This document shows, one piece after another, positions 1 through 11,219 of a DNA stretch of 64,000 bases. Origin of the DNA: Tipula vernalis (Eukaryota; Arthropoda; Insecta; Diptera; Tipulidae); the NCBI GenBank assembly GCA_958295665.1, contig OY282560.1, forward strand, positions 195,356,812 to 195,420,811, written 5' to 3'. Position 1 is the first letter of the stretch. Each line of letters begins with the position of its first letter. A program made the position numbers and the translations under genes. Under the pieces are notes generated by a model. It had not been told where the DNA came from. It did no database searches and saw nothing but the letters and a program-made list of their open reading frames with translations.

Positions 1-748
1 TGTCACTCGGGACCCTGCACGCTTAGAACCCATTCTGATTGAGTTGATCGCTGGATTAGAGATTGCCGGACTAACAGTGAATCCAAATAAATGCACTGTA
101 CTTATTAGAAACCCAGACTCCTTATCCCATCCTAGGCTTAGTAGGCCCCTCACTATCCGGACCCTGTGTCGCCAAGCGCTCGGGGTCACAAATCGAATGC
201 AATCTTTCATTAAAAGAAATAAAGTATCTTCTAAGATAGCCATCACGATGTAAAATACTGTCATAGTTCCCATGATGATCTATGGATTGAAAACCACCGC
301 CCTTACACTTGCAAATCGGAAGAGATTAAGGAAATATGAGTTTTTTTTCTTGAGAAGATTACTGGAATTTAGTAAAGATAAACCCACCCTCGGAGCAAGG
401 AAAATTAAAGAAATTTTGAACAGTAAAACAATAACAAAGCGCATTAAGTTCCAGCGGATCAATTATTGGGGACATGTGTACCGCCGTCCGTCTATCCATA
501 TACTCAAGGCTGCTTTCACGTACAGTGCTGGTCCTAGGAAACTAGGACGACCATGTTTTACCTGGCATGATTCGTTACACCAGGATCTAAATTATCTCAA
601 CAGATCGCATAATGAATGGGAACCTCTCTTATCCTCTCGAGTTGATTTACGGAAAGCAGCTGAAGAGATTTACCAATGCGAAGAATCAGATTCAAGTGAG
701 CTTCTTGAAGATGAAATTTCGGAAGAAGAGATAGCTAAAGTAATGTAG
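1..748 (+). pseudogene. LINE reverse transcriptase, C-terminal part
   Basis: This is the C-terminal part of a non-LTR retrotransposon ORF2; the element runs off the left edge. The first segment carries the RT palm motif AGLTVNPNKCTVLI. After one in-frame taa near 251 the frame continues with MMIYGLKTTALT, the lYG-type motif that follows the RT core. Next come RINYWGHVYRRP and RKLGRPCFTWHDSL, the typical C-terminal 'WGHV..R...GRP..TW' block of several LINE clades, and an acidic tail (SDSSELLEDEISEEE). The open frame 272-748 is long and clean apart from the single stop, so decay is mild. The exact clade is not determined. A related C-terminus with the same acidic tail lies at 44760-44990 on the opposite strand. 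The product would act in target-primed reverse transcription, but this fragment lacks most of the RT domain. Confidence 0.75.
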
Positions 749-1576
749 GTTGGATATTACAACTTTTATCAAATATTCATCGCTTACGTACATCAGAGCG
801 ATGTCAAGCAAGGAACTAATGGGTAATTAATTAATTAATCAACTGCTAAACAAATGTAGTTAAATTTATTTAAGTTAAGTAGAGGTAAAATAAATAGATA
901 TAAATGGATTGACATAGTAAATAAATAATTGAATACATATATGTATAGTTTATTTGTTATGATTTATAATTGACGAATGGTTTGCGGTTGTAACGTCAAG
1001 GTGGGAGAGATGGTGGTTGTGGGCGTTTTCGGATGGGAACAAATTTGTAGTTGGTTGTGTTCTTATATGGGCAGGGTGGACTATTCATAACATGCTAATT
1101 GGGTTCAAAGTTTGAACTGTTTCAGGTATATTGCAGAATTTATTACTCTCCAAAAAGTTAAGTAGCGAATTGAGACTAATTTAGTTTAATTTAGTTATTT
1201 ATATAGGAAATGATCAAACTTGATGGAGCATGCAAGTGTCTGGATGGATTAAATAAAATATTATTAATAGATTTTTTCTGCTCCTGGACAGGATTGTTAC
1301 TAGATGATTATTTATTTATTTAGTATAACTTAGGGTAGGAAGTAACTAACCGAGGATTGCTGAGAAACATATTTAACCTTATTAAAATAAATAGTGATTA
1401 AGATGATGACATGTTGGACCTCAGGAAATTAGCAATAGATTAGATAATTCTATCAGAATAAATTACAACAATAATACAAAGTTAAAATTTCAGGACTGAA
1501 GGAAAAAAAAGCAAAGTTACCGGTCTTAAGGAAATAAGAACTTGTAGATAGAAATTATGCCGTCCTGTGATAACAA

Positions 1577-1577
<1 letters not shown>
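749..1577. other. AT-rich non-coding stretch
   Basis: No convincing open frame, RNA gene or repeat relationship was seen. The first part directly follows the LINE stop codon and is probably its 3' UTR, but no tail or target-site duplication was identified. Confidence 0.5.

Positions 1578-1610
<33 letters not shown>
1578..1610. repeat. (TTA)n microsatellite
   Basis: About eleven uninterrupted TTA units are directly visible. It lies just upstream of a truncated retroposon copy and is otherwise unremarkable. Confidence 0.95.
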
Positions 1611-1612
<2 letters not shown>

Positions 1613-1639
1613 AATTGTTATACTACTAACTGTTGACCG

Positions 1640-1790
1640 TCAAGGTGTCTGTAACCGGGTCCAACTCAATCCTATACTAACAATCCTATCCAATCCTTCC
1701 AAGTCAATGTAAAAAGGGTGTACGGTGGGCTCGGCGTCATCCGGAAGATCTTGCTAAAGGCTTGGTCGTACAACCCAAATCAAATCAAAA
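1640..1790 (+). mobile_element. Truncated, diverged copy of the VTAWEHD retroposon family
   Basis: This segment shares blocks with the 3' halves of the copies at 19795-20445 and 35233-35923: 'ggtgtctgtaaccgggtc' and 'aaagggtgtacg' occur in the same order. It ends in an aaatcaaatcaa tail, like the (caat)n tails of the two longer copies. It is shorter and much more diverged, consistent with an older, 5'-truncated insertion. No target-site duplication was found. Confidence 0.55.
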
Positions 1791-1961
1791 TTAAAAAAAA
1801 GTAAAAGTAGCAAAATGATCGGTTATATATACCTCTTCTACCCATGCATTGAAAACAGCATTAGATGATCTATAAAACATTTGATCATTACAAGTTTTAC
1901 AGTCACAAAAAATTCTTGTAGGACTGTTGGTCACAGATTTGAGTCTATAACTTGCCATCAT
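1791..1961 (-). CDS. Short unassigned open frame with a CDCKTC motif
   Basis: The open frame begins with two consecutive ATGs; the second has A at -3 and G at +4. It encodes about 56 residues with a cysteine cluster (IFCDCKTC) and a C-terminal part rich in aromatics. After ...NAWVEE the sequence reads gtatat, so a splice donor there is possible. An AG lies upstream (tgattttag), but reading in from it meets a stop at once, so an internal exon is unlikely. The end overlaps the A-rich tail of the retroposon copy at 1640-1790. I do not recognise the protein. It could be a chance frame, a first exon or a transposon remnant. Confidence 0.2.
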   Translation of the reverse strand: MMASYRLKSVTNSPTRIFCDCKTCNDQMFYRSSNAVFNAWVEEVYITDHFATFTFF

Positions 1962-2079
1962 GAATTTATATTCATCAATTTATCTAAAATCACAAATAAT
2001 TAATAAATTTTTAGATTTAAGAACGTTAACAAAATGAAATCTATAAACATATTATTGAAAATTTAAAGCAACCAATGTT

Positions 2080-2390
2080 GCAATCAACTAGCAAGATATC
2101 AGCACTTTTTAAAGAATAGCCAGTATTTATTACGGCATTAAAATAATTAGGAACAAAAACTGCAACTCCACCACAGCACGATATTTATTATTGCTGTTCG
2201 CATGCAAGTTGTACACAACGATTCCATAAAGAGATAATTCCTGATCAGATATCCAAATTTCCGGCAAAGCCTGTAACAATACAGAAGTAATAGAACTGTT
2301 TCTTTTATAATTAGAAAAACGCAGTTCGAAGTAAAACTAGAAGAAGTTAGATCATTAAGAACCTTAAAAGCCCGATTATATTGAGTCATA
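2080..2390 (-). pseudogene. LINE endonuclease fragment (ORF2 start)
   Basis: In alternating frames the minus strand encodes pieces of an APE-type LINE endonuclease: LPEIWISDQELSLYGIVVYN, the position of the 'ESWL...' block, and SLKSADILLVDC further on. Frameshifts break it, and the catalytic GDFN and SDH blocks and all of the RT are missing. It lies directly downstream of the ORF1 remnant at 2490-3202 on the same strand, so the two are one decayed element truncated at its 3' side. Confidence 0.55.
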
Positions 2391-2489
2391 AAAACTACAA
2401 AAAAAAATCATAAAGCTTCAAAATTATAAAGCTTCTTCATGATTTTACCATTGCGCAACCACAAATATTTATAATGTTTACACTTTTCA

Positions 2490-3202
2490 ATTTATTTTGC
2501 CCTTTTGAATAAATCATACTTGGTTTTAGTCATACATTCATTTTTAAAAATTGGAATATTACTATTCATATTGAAACACCAGGTTGATAAATTTTTTGTT
2601 TTGCACTTGGCTTGTAAAACACTGTTACGGACGGAACTGTTAGTAAATTCAACAATTACTTTACCAGATTTATCATTTATCATCAGTCGATTTAAATTGA
2701 AAAACAGAATCAATATCAGCTTCGTTGATAGCAACATTTAAACCAGAAGTAAATAACTGCAAGGTTGTATTTAATAGTTCACTGTTGTTACGTAGCACCG
2801 GTAATCCAATAATATCCACTGATTTATTTTATGCAGGTTGCTCAAGGTCATCGATTTTTGATTCCAGTTGGACAATTTTTGATTTTAAATTGGCATTTTT
2901 CTGTTGAAGACTATCAAATATGCGGTATGCGGATGATATCATCAAATATCGCGTTAAAAGTTGATGAGCATACATTTAGCTTGTTACATTATGAACATGA
3001 AAGAACCAGGAGAATTTAAAGAACCACTCTTTATTTTATTTTCGACGCAATTGCAGCAGGACCATGCTTTTTTGTTTTTGTTTAATAAGTCGATTTCACT
3101 GAGAGACATATTGACACAAGAGGCATGAATAAATAAACTACACTGTACACATTTTAATTTTAAATCATCATGGCTGACTTTTAATTTACAAGCAATTAAT
3201 TG
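2490..3202 (-). pseudogene. LINE ORF1 remnant with PHD-type zinc finger
   Basis: The 5' part of the minus strand (3202 to about 3040) encodes a PHD-like finger: LKCVQCS, FIHASC, then WSCCNC, spaced as C-x2-C...H-x2-C...W-x-C-x2-C. A coiled-coil-like stretch with stops follows. An RNA-binding-type C-terminus comes last (2492-2737), with VIVEFTNSSVRNSVLQAK and NECMTKTKYDLFKRAK, matching the 'V.FtN...R..vL.a ... NE.LT...y.Lf..AK' pattern of CR1/Jockey-type ORF1 proteins. Such ORF1 proteins bind element RNA and form the retrotransposition particle. Several stops and frameshifts make this copy dead. The LINE at 53536-56985 has the same domain order. Confidence 0.65.
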
Positions 3203-3467
3203 TAATTATTAAATTGGAGTTCAATCTTGTTGAAGTGTACTTCTTAGAATACTTTTTGGTAGGTTTGCTTCCATCTACGTTTCTATGTTTCTACGAAATC
3301 TACGTTTTCCAGAATATTTTAAAAATCCAAAGAGAATCCTTGAATGCCCTTTTAGTTTTTTGTTTAAACTTCCATCTGAAAAATCAATTCAGTCTAAAAC
3401 TATTTTCACTGAGCTTTTTGATTTTTGACTGAAACCCTTTAAGTCATTAAGTTCTCACACTCTCACA

Positions 3468-4062
3468 CTATTAATCCCGGTTTATCCTCGATTAGACAAA
3501 CAAACAAATCCCAAAATAAAAAAATCCAGAAAATGATCCTAAAAAAGTCAAGTTTTTTTAATTATACAATTTTTTTGAAAAGCTATTTTAATTCGTTGTG
3601 TACTTTGGAGGATTGGAGGTGCCACCCCAAGCCACTTCTTTGGCGATTTATTAAAATTCCAATATTAATAAAAATTAGAATGTTTTTCAACAATTTGTGT
3701 TTTCTAATAATTATTCACATAATAAAATAGAGAACTCTCCAAAGCCACTTAGCATTGGAGCCTTTGCAGAAGGATGACATCAAAACGTGATAATTGTTTC
3801 AAGAATATGCATATTTATATTAATATTAACATTTCTGTTTCACATACTAAAAAAAAAAATAAAAACGGCTTAGCATTGGTCCTCTCCGCACAAGGATGAC
3901 AAGAAATTATGTAGCATCCTTTCGTTATGAAATTATAGTTGGTCATATTTAACAAAAATCTAATGGGGTCTTAAATAATGGAGCAATTAAATTTGCGTTT
4001 TTCGTTTTTTTTTGGGGGGATTTTTTTTGTTGAAAATTCGAGGGTATCCTATTAATCCCGGT
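3468..4062 (+). repeat. Two degenerate dispersed-repeat copies between 14-bp direct repeats
   Basis: Two segments (about 3690-3780 and 3838-3960) share the order 'cacat(a/t)...aaaata', 'cttagcattgg' and 'gcagaaggatgac/gcacaaggatgac'. A third copy lies at 58110-58250. The block is bracketed by the 14-mer ctattaatcccggt at 3468-3481 and 4049-4062. No protein was recognised. Confidence 0.5.
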
Positions 4063-5174
4063 CGCAAACGCCAAATTTGGTTTGTATACTCATGCCCTGA
4101 CGATGAAGATCTAGAATCGATTAGGAATGCCTAAAAACGACACATAATCTTAGATGCTAAATGTAATCGGATAATTAGTACTTAGTGTTCGAATTCAATA
4201 TTTTCCTGGGGCAGGGTTTAATAACAAACACTAAGCGTCTAATACTTATCTACTTAAAACATTTACTTTCTTCTATGCAATGCAATCATATAAGTTGTTG
4301 CGCAATTTCTTAGTAGCCAGATAAGTTAACAAATCTTGATGATGATCACATTGTTTTAATAGGCTCAAATCCATTACTGTAAAACGAAATATTTAGACTA
4401 AATTAATTAGATTTCAATCTACAAATGACGCAAATATTTGAAACTGGTAGTACCACCCACAAGAATGAAACTGTATATTTCTTGAGATGTTAATATTTCA
4501 AGTTATTTACAATCTGGGTCAATTATTGATTGTAACGAATATTGCTAAATTATTTTCAATCAATTAGCATCCATCATGAAATGAGAGAAATATTCATAAA
4601 ATGTTTGTAAATTTATGAGTGTGTGTAATGCTAAAAAAAACTTATTTAAAACAATGAACGCATTCATCCTAAATCATGTACCACCAGAATTCAATAAAAA
4701 ATATTCTGAAATGTTCGTGAGATGACCCCCAAAAAATCCGTACTAAATCATCGTGATGTGATCATCTCTAGTTTTTTTTTTATGATTCCTTGCATAACAC
4801 CTATACACGGTGCAATAAATTGATCAATAAATTTTTAACAATAACATCAATTTTAAATTTTATTTGCTAATAATTAAATTGTAAATGTAAATTTTTACTA
4901 GTAAAAAAAATAATTTTTAAAACTGTTGTTAGAATTCTACTAATTGATTTAGCAAATGTGTAATATATTTTACGATAATGTTGTCGTATTTCACAATGAA
5001 ATTCATATTTGTTAAGACGTTGTAGCATTTTAGAAAATCTATAAAAATTTATTTGCGTTTTTAATTAAATATTGTGTTACATCCCCAAATGCATAATTGA
5101 ATTTGACATCAATATCATTCGACTAAATCAAAATATGGGCGCAGATCTTGTATACATATAAAGTGGATACTTAC
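4063..5174. other. AT-rich non-coding stretch
   Basis: No gene, RNA or mobile-element motif was recognised. Together with 5234-6426 it flanks the candidate exon at 5175-5233 and is best read as intron or intergenic DNA. Confidence 0.5.
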
Positions 5175-5233
5175 TTGTCCGGTACTTTTTAAATATTTGT
5201 ACGTATTGTGTATTGTATTTTCTACTCCAGATG
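5175..5233 (-). CDS. Candidate 59-bp internal exon of a host gene
   Basis: On the minus strand a pyrimidine-rich acceptor (tttttttgtcttttcag) is followed by 59 bp and a strong donor (gacaa|gtaagtat). With two bases completing a codon from the previous exon, the remaining 19 codons are open and encode SGVENTIHNTYKYLKSTGQ. The exon would end on a codon boundary. The preceding exon must leave one base, which is what the exon candidate at 40146-40300 does (final g plus ca gives Ala). A second frame is also open, so coding status is not proven. The surroundings hold no recognisable transposon, and the protein family is not recognised. Confidence 0.4.
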
Positions 5234-6426
5234 CTGAAAAGACAAAAAAAAAATAATAAAAATTAATAATCTTAAATTAGACAAACATTTTTACAAACAA
5301 TCAAATCCAAACGATCTGTACAAGCGGAACAAATATTGAAATCGTGTATAGATCGTGATCAAACACTCCTATAAATAAATCATTTTGATCTAAAACAATC
5401 AACGTAAGTACGATGAAAATTTGATAAGTTTGTACAACAATTTGTTGTGTGTTTATAAGAAACACTAAATTTTATGATTGAATGCCATGCCATCATGATG
5501 AAGGAGAAAGCACACAAAAATTACAAAGAAAATAATTACCATTTGTAATTTAAATTGAAGACAATTTTATTTAATAAAAACATGTAATTATTATTGTTTA
5601 TTGTTTGTACGCGATTTATTATTTTGAGTCGCGAATTATTTTATTATGAGTATAAATGTGGTGTCTTTCATATAGGTACGAGTAAAGGCAGGGCACTCGA
5701 TTATAAGTGATTTTACTACAGAATTACATCTGTAAAAAGAGAATGTATATACATATTAATATTAATTAAGCTTCTGTTCAGTTCGATACATTATGATGTG
5801 ATTCAGTGAAAGTGAACGTATAGATTAAATATTTACAAAAAAGAAATAATACAGCATCTTTGTGGTAAGCTAGCTGCGAATAGATTCAAAAATATAAACG
5901 AATTATTCTACCTGCCATCTTAAGATGTTTGAGCTATAAATATATAGTTAATAACAAATTACATGAATAGAACTTAAAAGTTAAGTAAATGTCTTACATC
6001 AATAGAGCAAGCATGAAGTAGTTTGATGTATTGTGCTGGGCAAAGTGATAGTTCACCAAATCTCATTAAATCAGGTCATAAATCATAAATATAGAAAACG
6101 ATTCAGCCTTTTACAAATCAATTATGGAAATTTTGTGTTTTTAAATATGTGTAGCAATTAGTGGCCTTTTCCCCCTTTCTAAATAGACCTGTGCGGTAAC
6201 GGTTCAAATAAATTAATTACGCTATCTCAAATAGCCCATAAAATTATGTTACAGCACAACTGTTGGAATTGAATCATTGTACCACCACAAATAGCACCTC
6301 ACTGACAATGTAACATTCCAATCATATTTCTCATTTGAAAATTTGATCGATAATGGTTAACTTCACAATTCGTGTCATAAGTGTTATAAGCAATTTGAAT
6401 TCCGCGTACTTATACCTTTCACTAAG
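5234..6426. other. AT-rich non-coding stretch
   Basis: No gene-like signal was seen. The 5' LTR of the BEL/Pao element that follows should lie near its end, but I found no match to the candidate 3' LTR start at 11351, so the 5' LTR is missing or decayed. Confidence 0.5.
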
Positions 6427-7560
6427 GTGCTAATTAAAGGACACCAAATACATTCAAAATTCTTTCAATATTTGGTTGTCAATTTGACAACCAACAATGA
6501 AAGTGTACCTACTAACGACAAAACATTTTTATCAAAATATAACAATTCCCTAATTTTTATATATTGCCAAAACCAAATAATAGCAAAAGATGACACCCTA
6601 ACGGAAATCGATGAGTTTTTACCTCGCTATACCAAGGTCAAAAGAACGTTACGTAAGGTAGTTTCTGGCCGCAGGTGCTACAAGCAGTTCAAGCTCAAAT
6701 GAATGAAACAATGACGTCATTTTCAAACTACTATCTGTCGCGATTACAAATTCCTACATTCGATGGAAATAACTATGATGAGTTTCACACATTTAGACAC
6801 ATGTACTGAAAATTATGAAGAAGCATACAAAAAACTATGTAAGCGCTTTGATAAACCGGACCAGGTTTATAAATCGCTTATCGAGAAATTTATGCGGATT
6901 CCATCAGCTACTAATGGATCTGCTACTGGTCTTTGAAACGTTTGTGATACTTCGGAGGAAGTCGTACGTGGCTTAAAGGTATTGGGGGAAAAACCTCAGA
7001 CTAGAGATCCCTGGCTGATACATATTTTACTATCAAAACTGGACGAGAAAATTTAGCGAAATTGGGCAGAAAAAACAGCTGACGATCCGTACCTAACATT
7101 CGACAAGGCATTGTACAACACTAGAATCCATTGATCGTGATACATCTCAAAGACGCAAGCAAATCTACAAAGGCCTTATCATTTCACGCAAACAGCAATA
7201 CTAAGGTAACAAATAGAAGCGCAAGTGATCAGAAATCACTAGTTTCCTCGTCTAAGAAGCCAAGGTCTGATTTATCATGCTTAAATTGTCAGTTACCTTA
7301 TTTACTGAATGAATGTGAGAAATTTCGTGATTTGCCAATAGCTCAGAGGAAGGAGTTCGTTGCAACCACTAGAGTATGTGTTACAATTGTATGTTTTATT
7401 TGTCAGCGGAAACACCACACTCTCTTACACGATTCTTATGAGTTGGAAAAACCAGTCCCCGTATCTGTCCAGTCAGCTAAGCCCATAGCAGAAAGCAAAA
7501 CAATATCCGAACCAGCCCAAACCGGTAATAATTCACAACGGATTAAGGTAAGGACATCTT
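6427..7560 (+). pseudogene. gag: BEL/Pao gag remnant
   Basis: Structural (gag-like) part of a BEL/Pao LTR retrotransposon. Near 6690-6800 it has the family block RLQIPTFDGNNYDEFHTF. After that come AYKKLCKRFDKPDQVYKSLI and a PWLIHILLSKLDEK stretch, then zinc-binding cysteine/histidine clusters (CLNCQLPYLLNEC, CFICQRKHHT) near 7280-7430. In-frame stops occur at about 6934 (tga) and 7054 (tag), with frame changes around them. The first open stretch, 6427-6702, is the poorly conserved N-terminus. The knuckle region is in a clean frame that runs into the protease. Confidence 0.75.
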
Positions 7561-8227
7561 TATTGCCGACCGCATTAGTAAGAGTGGTAGATCAATATAG
7601 TAATCATCATTTCTGTCGTATTCTGTTAGACTCGAGGTCTACTGGCTGTCTAATGAGTGAGGCGTGTGCACAACGTCTGCAAATCCGTAGGAAAAATCTT
7701 CGAATTCCCGTTGAAGGCGTTACTACAGCAGCCGTATCACGAGGATGTACCGAGATATATGTAATTCCTCATTTGCATGATGATTTTTCTATGGAAGTGG
7801 TGCCGAAGTAGTGGAAGTGGTGCAAGTCGTAATCTTAAACCGACCTACATCAAAACTGCCCAGACTGGACGAAAGCATCTTGAGTAAATGGCCAGAAATC
7901 GAATCACTGACGCTTTCCGATCCACTGCACTGTGTATATAACAATTGTGTGGTAGGACCAAATGATCTAACAGCTCAAAACACTGCGCTTGGTTGGATGA
8001 TTTCTGGAAAAAATTCAACAAGAAAAAATAGAAATATTAATCTCCACACGGAATTCAATGTGGATGAGAGGCTGCGCAAATTTTGGGAACTCGAGGAAGC
8101 AACATTGGCCAGAAAATATACACCAGACCAGCAATACTGTGAGGATTTGTTCACTATAACACATAAAAGGGCTCAGATGGAAGATTCATCGTTTAATTGC
8201 CATTTACACCTAATTCACCTCCACTAG
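7551..8227 (+). pseudogene. BEL/Pao aspartic protease and protease-RT linker
   Basis: The frame 7131-7811 ends in a retropepsin-like domain: SLLPTALVRVVDQ, then LLDSRSTGCLMSEACAQRL. The family consensus has Asp-Ser-Gly at the active site; here it reads Asp-Ser-Arg (aggtct at 7635), which should inactivate the enzyme. After a stop near 7809 a second frame (7811-8227) encodes the conserved linker with LTLSDPLHCVYN and TALGWMISGK, then KFWELEEATL, the usual entry to the BEL RT. Identification is firm from the order of blocks. Confidence 0.8.
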
Positions 8228-9130
8228 GAAATTCTTTGGATCAATCAGTTTCTCGATTTCATTCCATCGAACGCCGTCTGCAACGCGATGATACTTTGAA
8301 AAAAGAATACAAACGAGTCATGCACAAATACATAGATCTAAACCACATGGAGGAACTCGACTCTAAAAACTTCGATCTAAACATAGAACATTTTTATCTT
8401 CCTCAATAAACCTGATAGCGCAACAACGAATGTGCGCTTTGTGTTCAACGTTTCGGCAAAAACCACTATATCCATTTCTCTCATTGGCCCGACTATTCAA
8501 TCCGATCTTGTTGACATCATCATGCTTTTCCGATTACATAAAATAGCGTTCACCGCCGATATCACACGAATGTATCGAGAAGTTCGAATCGCTCATGAAG
8601 ACTGCCAGTATCAGCGAATCTTGTGGCGCGGTGATCCGCATAAGCCTCTGAAACATTTTCAGCTTCTGACAGCAACATTTGGGACATCCTCAGCTCCATT
8701 TCATGCCACTCGTGCTGTTCATCAACTTGGCTTGGAAAATGCATCGAGTTTTGCCGAAGCATCCAAAGCTCTAATGACTGATCTATATGTAGACGATCTC
8801 CTCACTGGCGGTAACAACATTCAAAATACGAAACATCCAGCTAACCAAATAATTAATATTCTAAAATCTGGGGGATTCTCGCTTCATAAATGGGCATCAA
8901 ATGTACCACAGTTCCCAGCATCTTTACCAAGCGAGCAAGAAAACGAAATTTTGGTCGAATTATCTAAAGAGTCGGATCATAACGTTTTGGGATTACATTG
9001 GGATACGCAAAAGGATTGTTTCCGATTCAAGGTTAATTTGCCCGCACCTCCTAGCAATCTGACAAAACGACGGTTACTTTCAGATGCTTCCTGCATTGGG
9101 ATGGTTATCACCAGCAACGATAACTGCTAA
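8197..9130 (+). pseudogene. BEL/Pao reverse transcriptase
   Basis: Two adjacent frames cover the RT. The first has SVSRFHSIERRLQRD and YIDLNHMEE (8197-8409). The second starts with VRFVFNVSAKTT, then ADITRMYREVRIAHED and QYQRILWRGD, and the polymerase motif YVDDLLTGG with YVDD at 8785-8796, followed by GFSLHKWASN and HNVLGLHWD. All expected palm blocks are present in order, and YVDD is intact. A one-base frame change separates the two parts, and the frame ends at 9128. Confidence 0.85.
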
Positions 9131-9830
9131 GTCACTTTTTCAGCAACTCTGGCTACTACAATTGCGTTGGGATGACGAACTTTCATCGGAAGTAGCTGAA
9201 AAATGGAGAGAAATTCATCACAGATCGCCTATTTTTATTGAAAAAATTGAGATAGCGCGATTCCTGAAGACTGGATCATCACTAGAAATACATGGATTCT
9301 CAGATGCCAGCAAAGTAGCTTACTTAGCAGTCGTACATAGTAACGAAATAGATTGTAATGGTACCGTGCACCTTAGACTCGTAACTGCAAAGACTCGAGT
9401 TGCTCCTATTTCCAATCCAAGGTTGACAGTAACTAGACTTGAACTTTCTGGAGCTCATCTGCTTGCCAAGCTTATTAGGGTAGTCATTCAATCGCTTCAA
9501 ATAGAAAAATGCAGTATTTTTGCCTGGACGGATTCGGAAATTGTTCTTCATTCGCTGACTAAAGTTCCTTGCCATCTACTAGTTTTGTTGGTAACAGAAC
9601 CGCACAAATCCACGAAACAATTCCTAATGCTGTTGGGGGCAAGTTCGATCCACTGACAACCCCTCTGATTGTGCCCTTAAGGGAATTCTCGCAACAGAAC
9701 TCGTCCACCATAAGCTTTGGTGGCACGAACCGCCGTGGCTGCTGGAATCAAGAGACAATTGGCCACAAACTACAATTAAATCATTTGCAGAGATCACTGA
9801 GCATTATGAAACAGAAGCAATAAAATGTCA
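9084..9830 (+). pseudogene. BEL/Pao RNase H
   Basis: The frame 9084-9656 carries the RNase H domain: IHGFSDASKVAYLAVV (first Asp), RLTVTRLELSGAHLLAKL (Glu) and FAWTDSEIVLHSL (Asp). The conserved downstream block continues in two other frames: FVGNRTAQIHE, then NPSDCALKGILATELVHHKL and WWHEPPWLLESRDNWP up to about 9770. At least two frameshifts lie between 9560 and 9660. The domain would degrade the RNA of the RNA-DNA hybrid during cDNA synthesis. Confidence 0.8.
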
Positions 9831-9882
9831 CACCACAGAAGCTTCCCCATGCTTATTAGACCAATTAACATAACGACACTCG

Positions 9883-11219
9883 TCATTCAGTAAAGTCAAG
9901 CGAATTCTGGGCTACTTCTACAAATTCATCGTCAAGTGTCGATCTAAAAGAGGTAGGTCAACAGAAGGCAGACATGTGGAGTCAGATTTCCCAAGTATCG
10001 GACTGACTGCAGTAGAACTAAACCAAGCTGAGGAATATTTATGCAAATGGGCACAACCAGACGAATTTCAGGAAAAAATTCAAATATTGTCCGCCAAGAA
10101 GCAAGTTTTCAAGGGCAAGTTGTCATCATTAGCTCCATTCTTGGGCAAAGGCGGCATTCTAAGAGTCGGCGGTCGCCTAAGCATGGCAACTTGCGCCTAT
10201 ACGCAAAAGCATCCAGTCATTTTGCCATCGTCTCATATCCTGAGTTCCATGATTCTAACGTACCTTCACAAACGTTATCTCCATCCAGGACCATCCCTCT
10301 TGTCCCATCAGACCCTTAGTCGAAAAAATTACTAGTGATTGTTCTATATGTCATAGGTTGAACAGTCATCCATCATTTCCAATGATGGGTAATCTGCCTG
10401 TCGAACGTGTATCACCCTCTCGGGCATTCAACCATACTGGAGTGGATTTCGCGGGTTCCGTTCAAATTGCCACTAAGAAGGGCCGCGGAGCAAAATACAT
10501 CAAAGGCTACATCTCGATATTTGTGTGTATGACAGTCAAGGCAATCCATTTGGAGCTGGTGAGCGACCGGGCTAGTGAGGCGTTTGTCGGAGCTTTTAAG
10601 CATTTCATAAGCAGAAGAGGTGTGCCCGCTGTCATGTGTTCGGACAACGGCGCTAATTTCGTAGGTGCAAAGAGACAGTTGAACGAAATGAAGCAACAGT
10701 TGTACCGCACTACAACAAACGAAAATGTACTTGCTCACATTACGTTAAATCCCGGAAGCACCATTTAATCCGAGCGACAGGTATTTCCAAATTAACCAAC
10801 GAAGAACTGTCAACTATCATCACACAAATCGAGGCAGTTCTAAATTCTCGCCCACTCACTCCAATCGAAGAAGACGAAAGCGGTCTATTTGAATTGACAC
10901 CGGCGCATTTTCTACTGGCGCATCCTCTATTGGCTATTCTGGAACCAAGCTATGAGCGAGATGGCAAGAAGTCAAAAAACGAGTAGATGGATTTTGGTCC
11001 CGTTTCACAAAGTAATATCTATACAATCTGCAACAACGGCGAAAGTGTAAAACCCAAACCCAAGAAAAGGTAAAAATCAACGATGTCGTCTACGTATCTT
11101 AGCCGTTCACCCGGGAGAAGATGGGATTGTTCGTGTTGTTACACTTAAAACAGCACGAAATATACTCAAAAGGCCAGTAGCCAAATTAATCAAAATCAAC
11201 GATGTTGATGCGAAGTAAA
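9883..11219 (+). pseudogene. BEL/Pao integrase, core deletion
   Basis: The N-terminal block (9976-10335) has LSSLAPFLGKGGILRVGGRL and KHPVILPSSHIL, followed by CSICHRLNSHPSF of the zinc-binding region. The catalytic core (10358-10768) has FNHTGVDFAGSV (first Asp), YISIFVCMTVKAIHLELVSD and VMCSDNGANFVGAKRQL (second Asp). At about 10745 the sequence jumps to the late block HHLIRATGISKLTNEEL and LNSRPLTPIEED. The segment that normally carries the catalytic Glu is missing. The C-terminus reappears near 11100-11216 (PGEDGIVRVVTLKTARNIL) in another frame. Confidence 0.8.
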
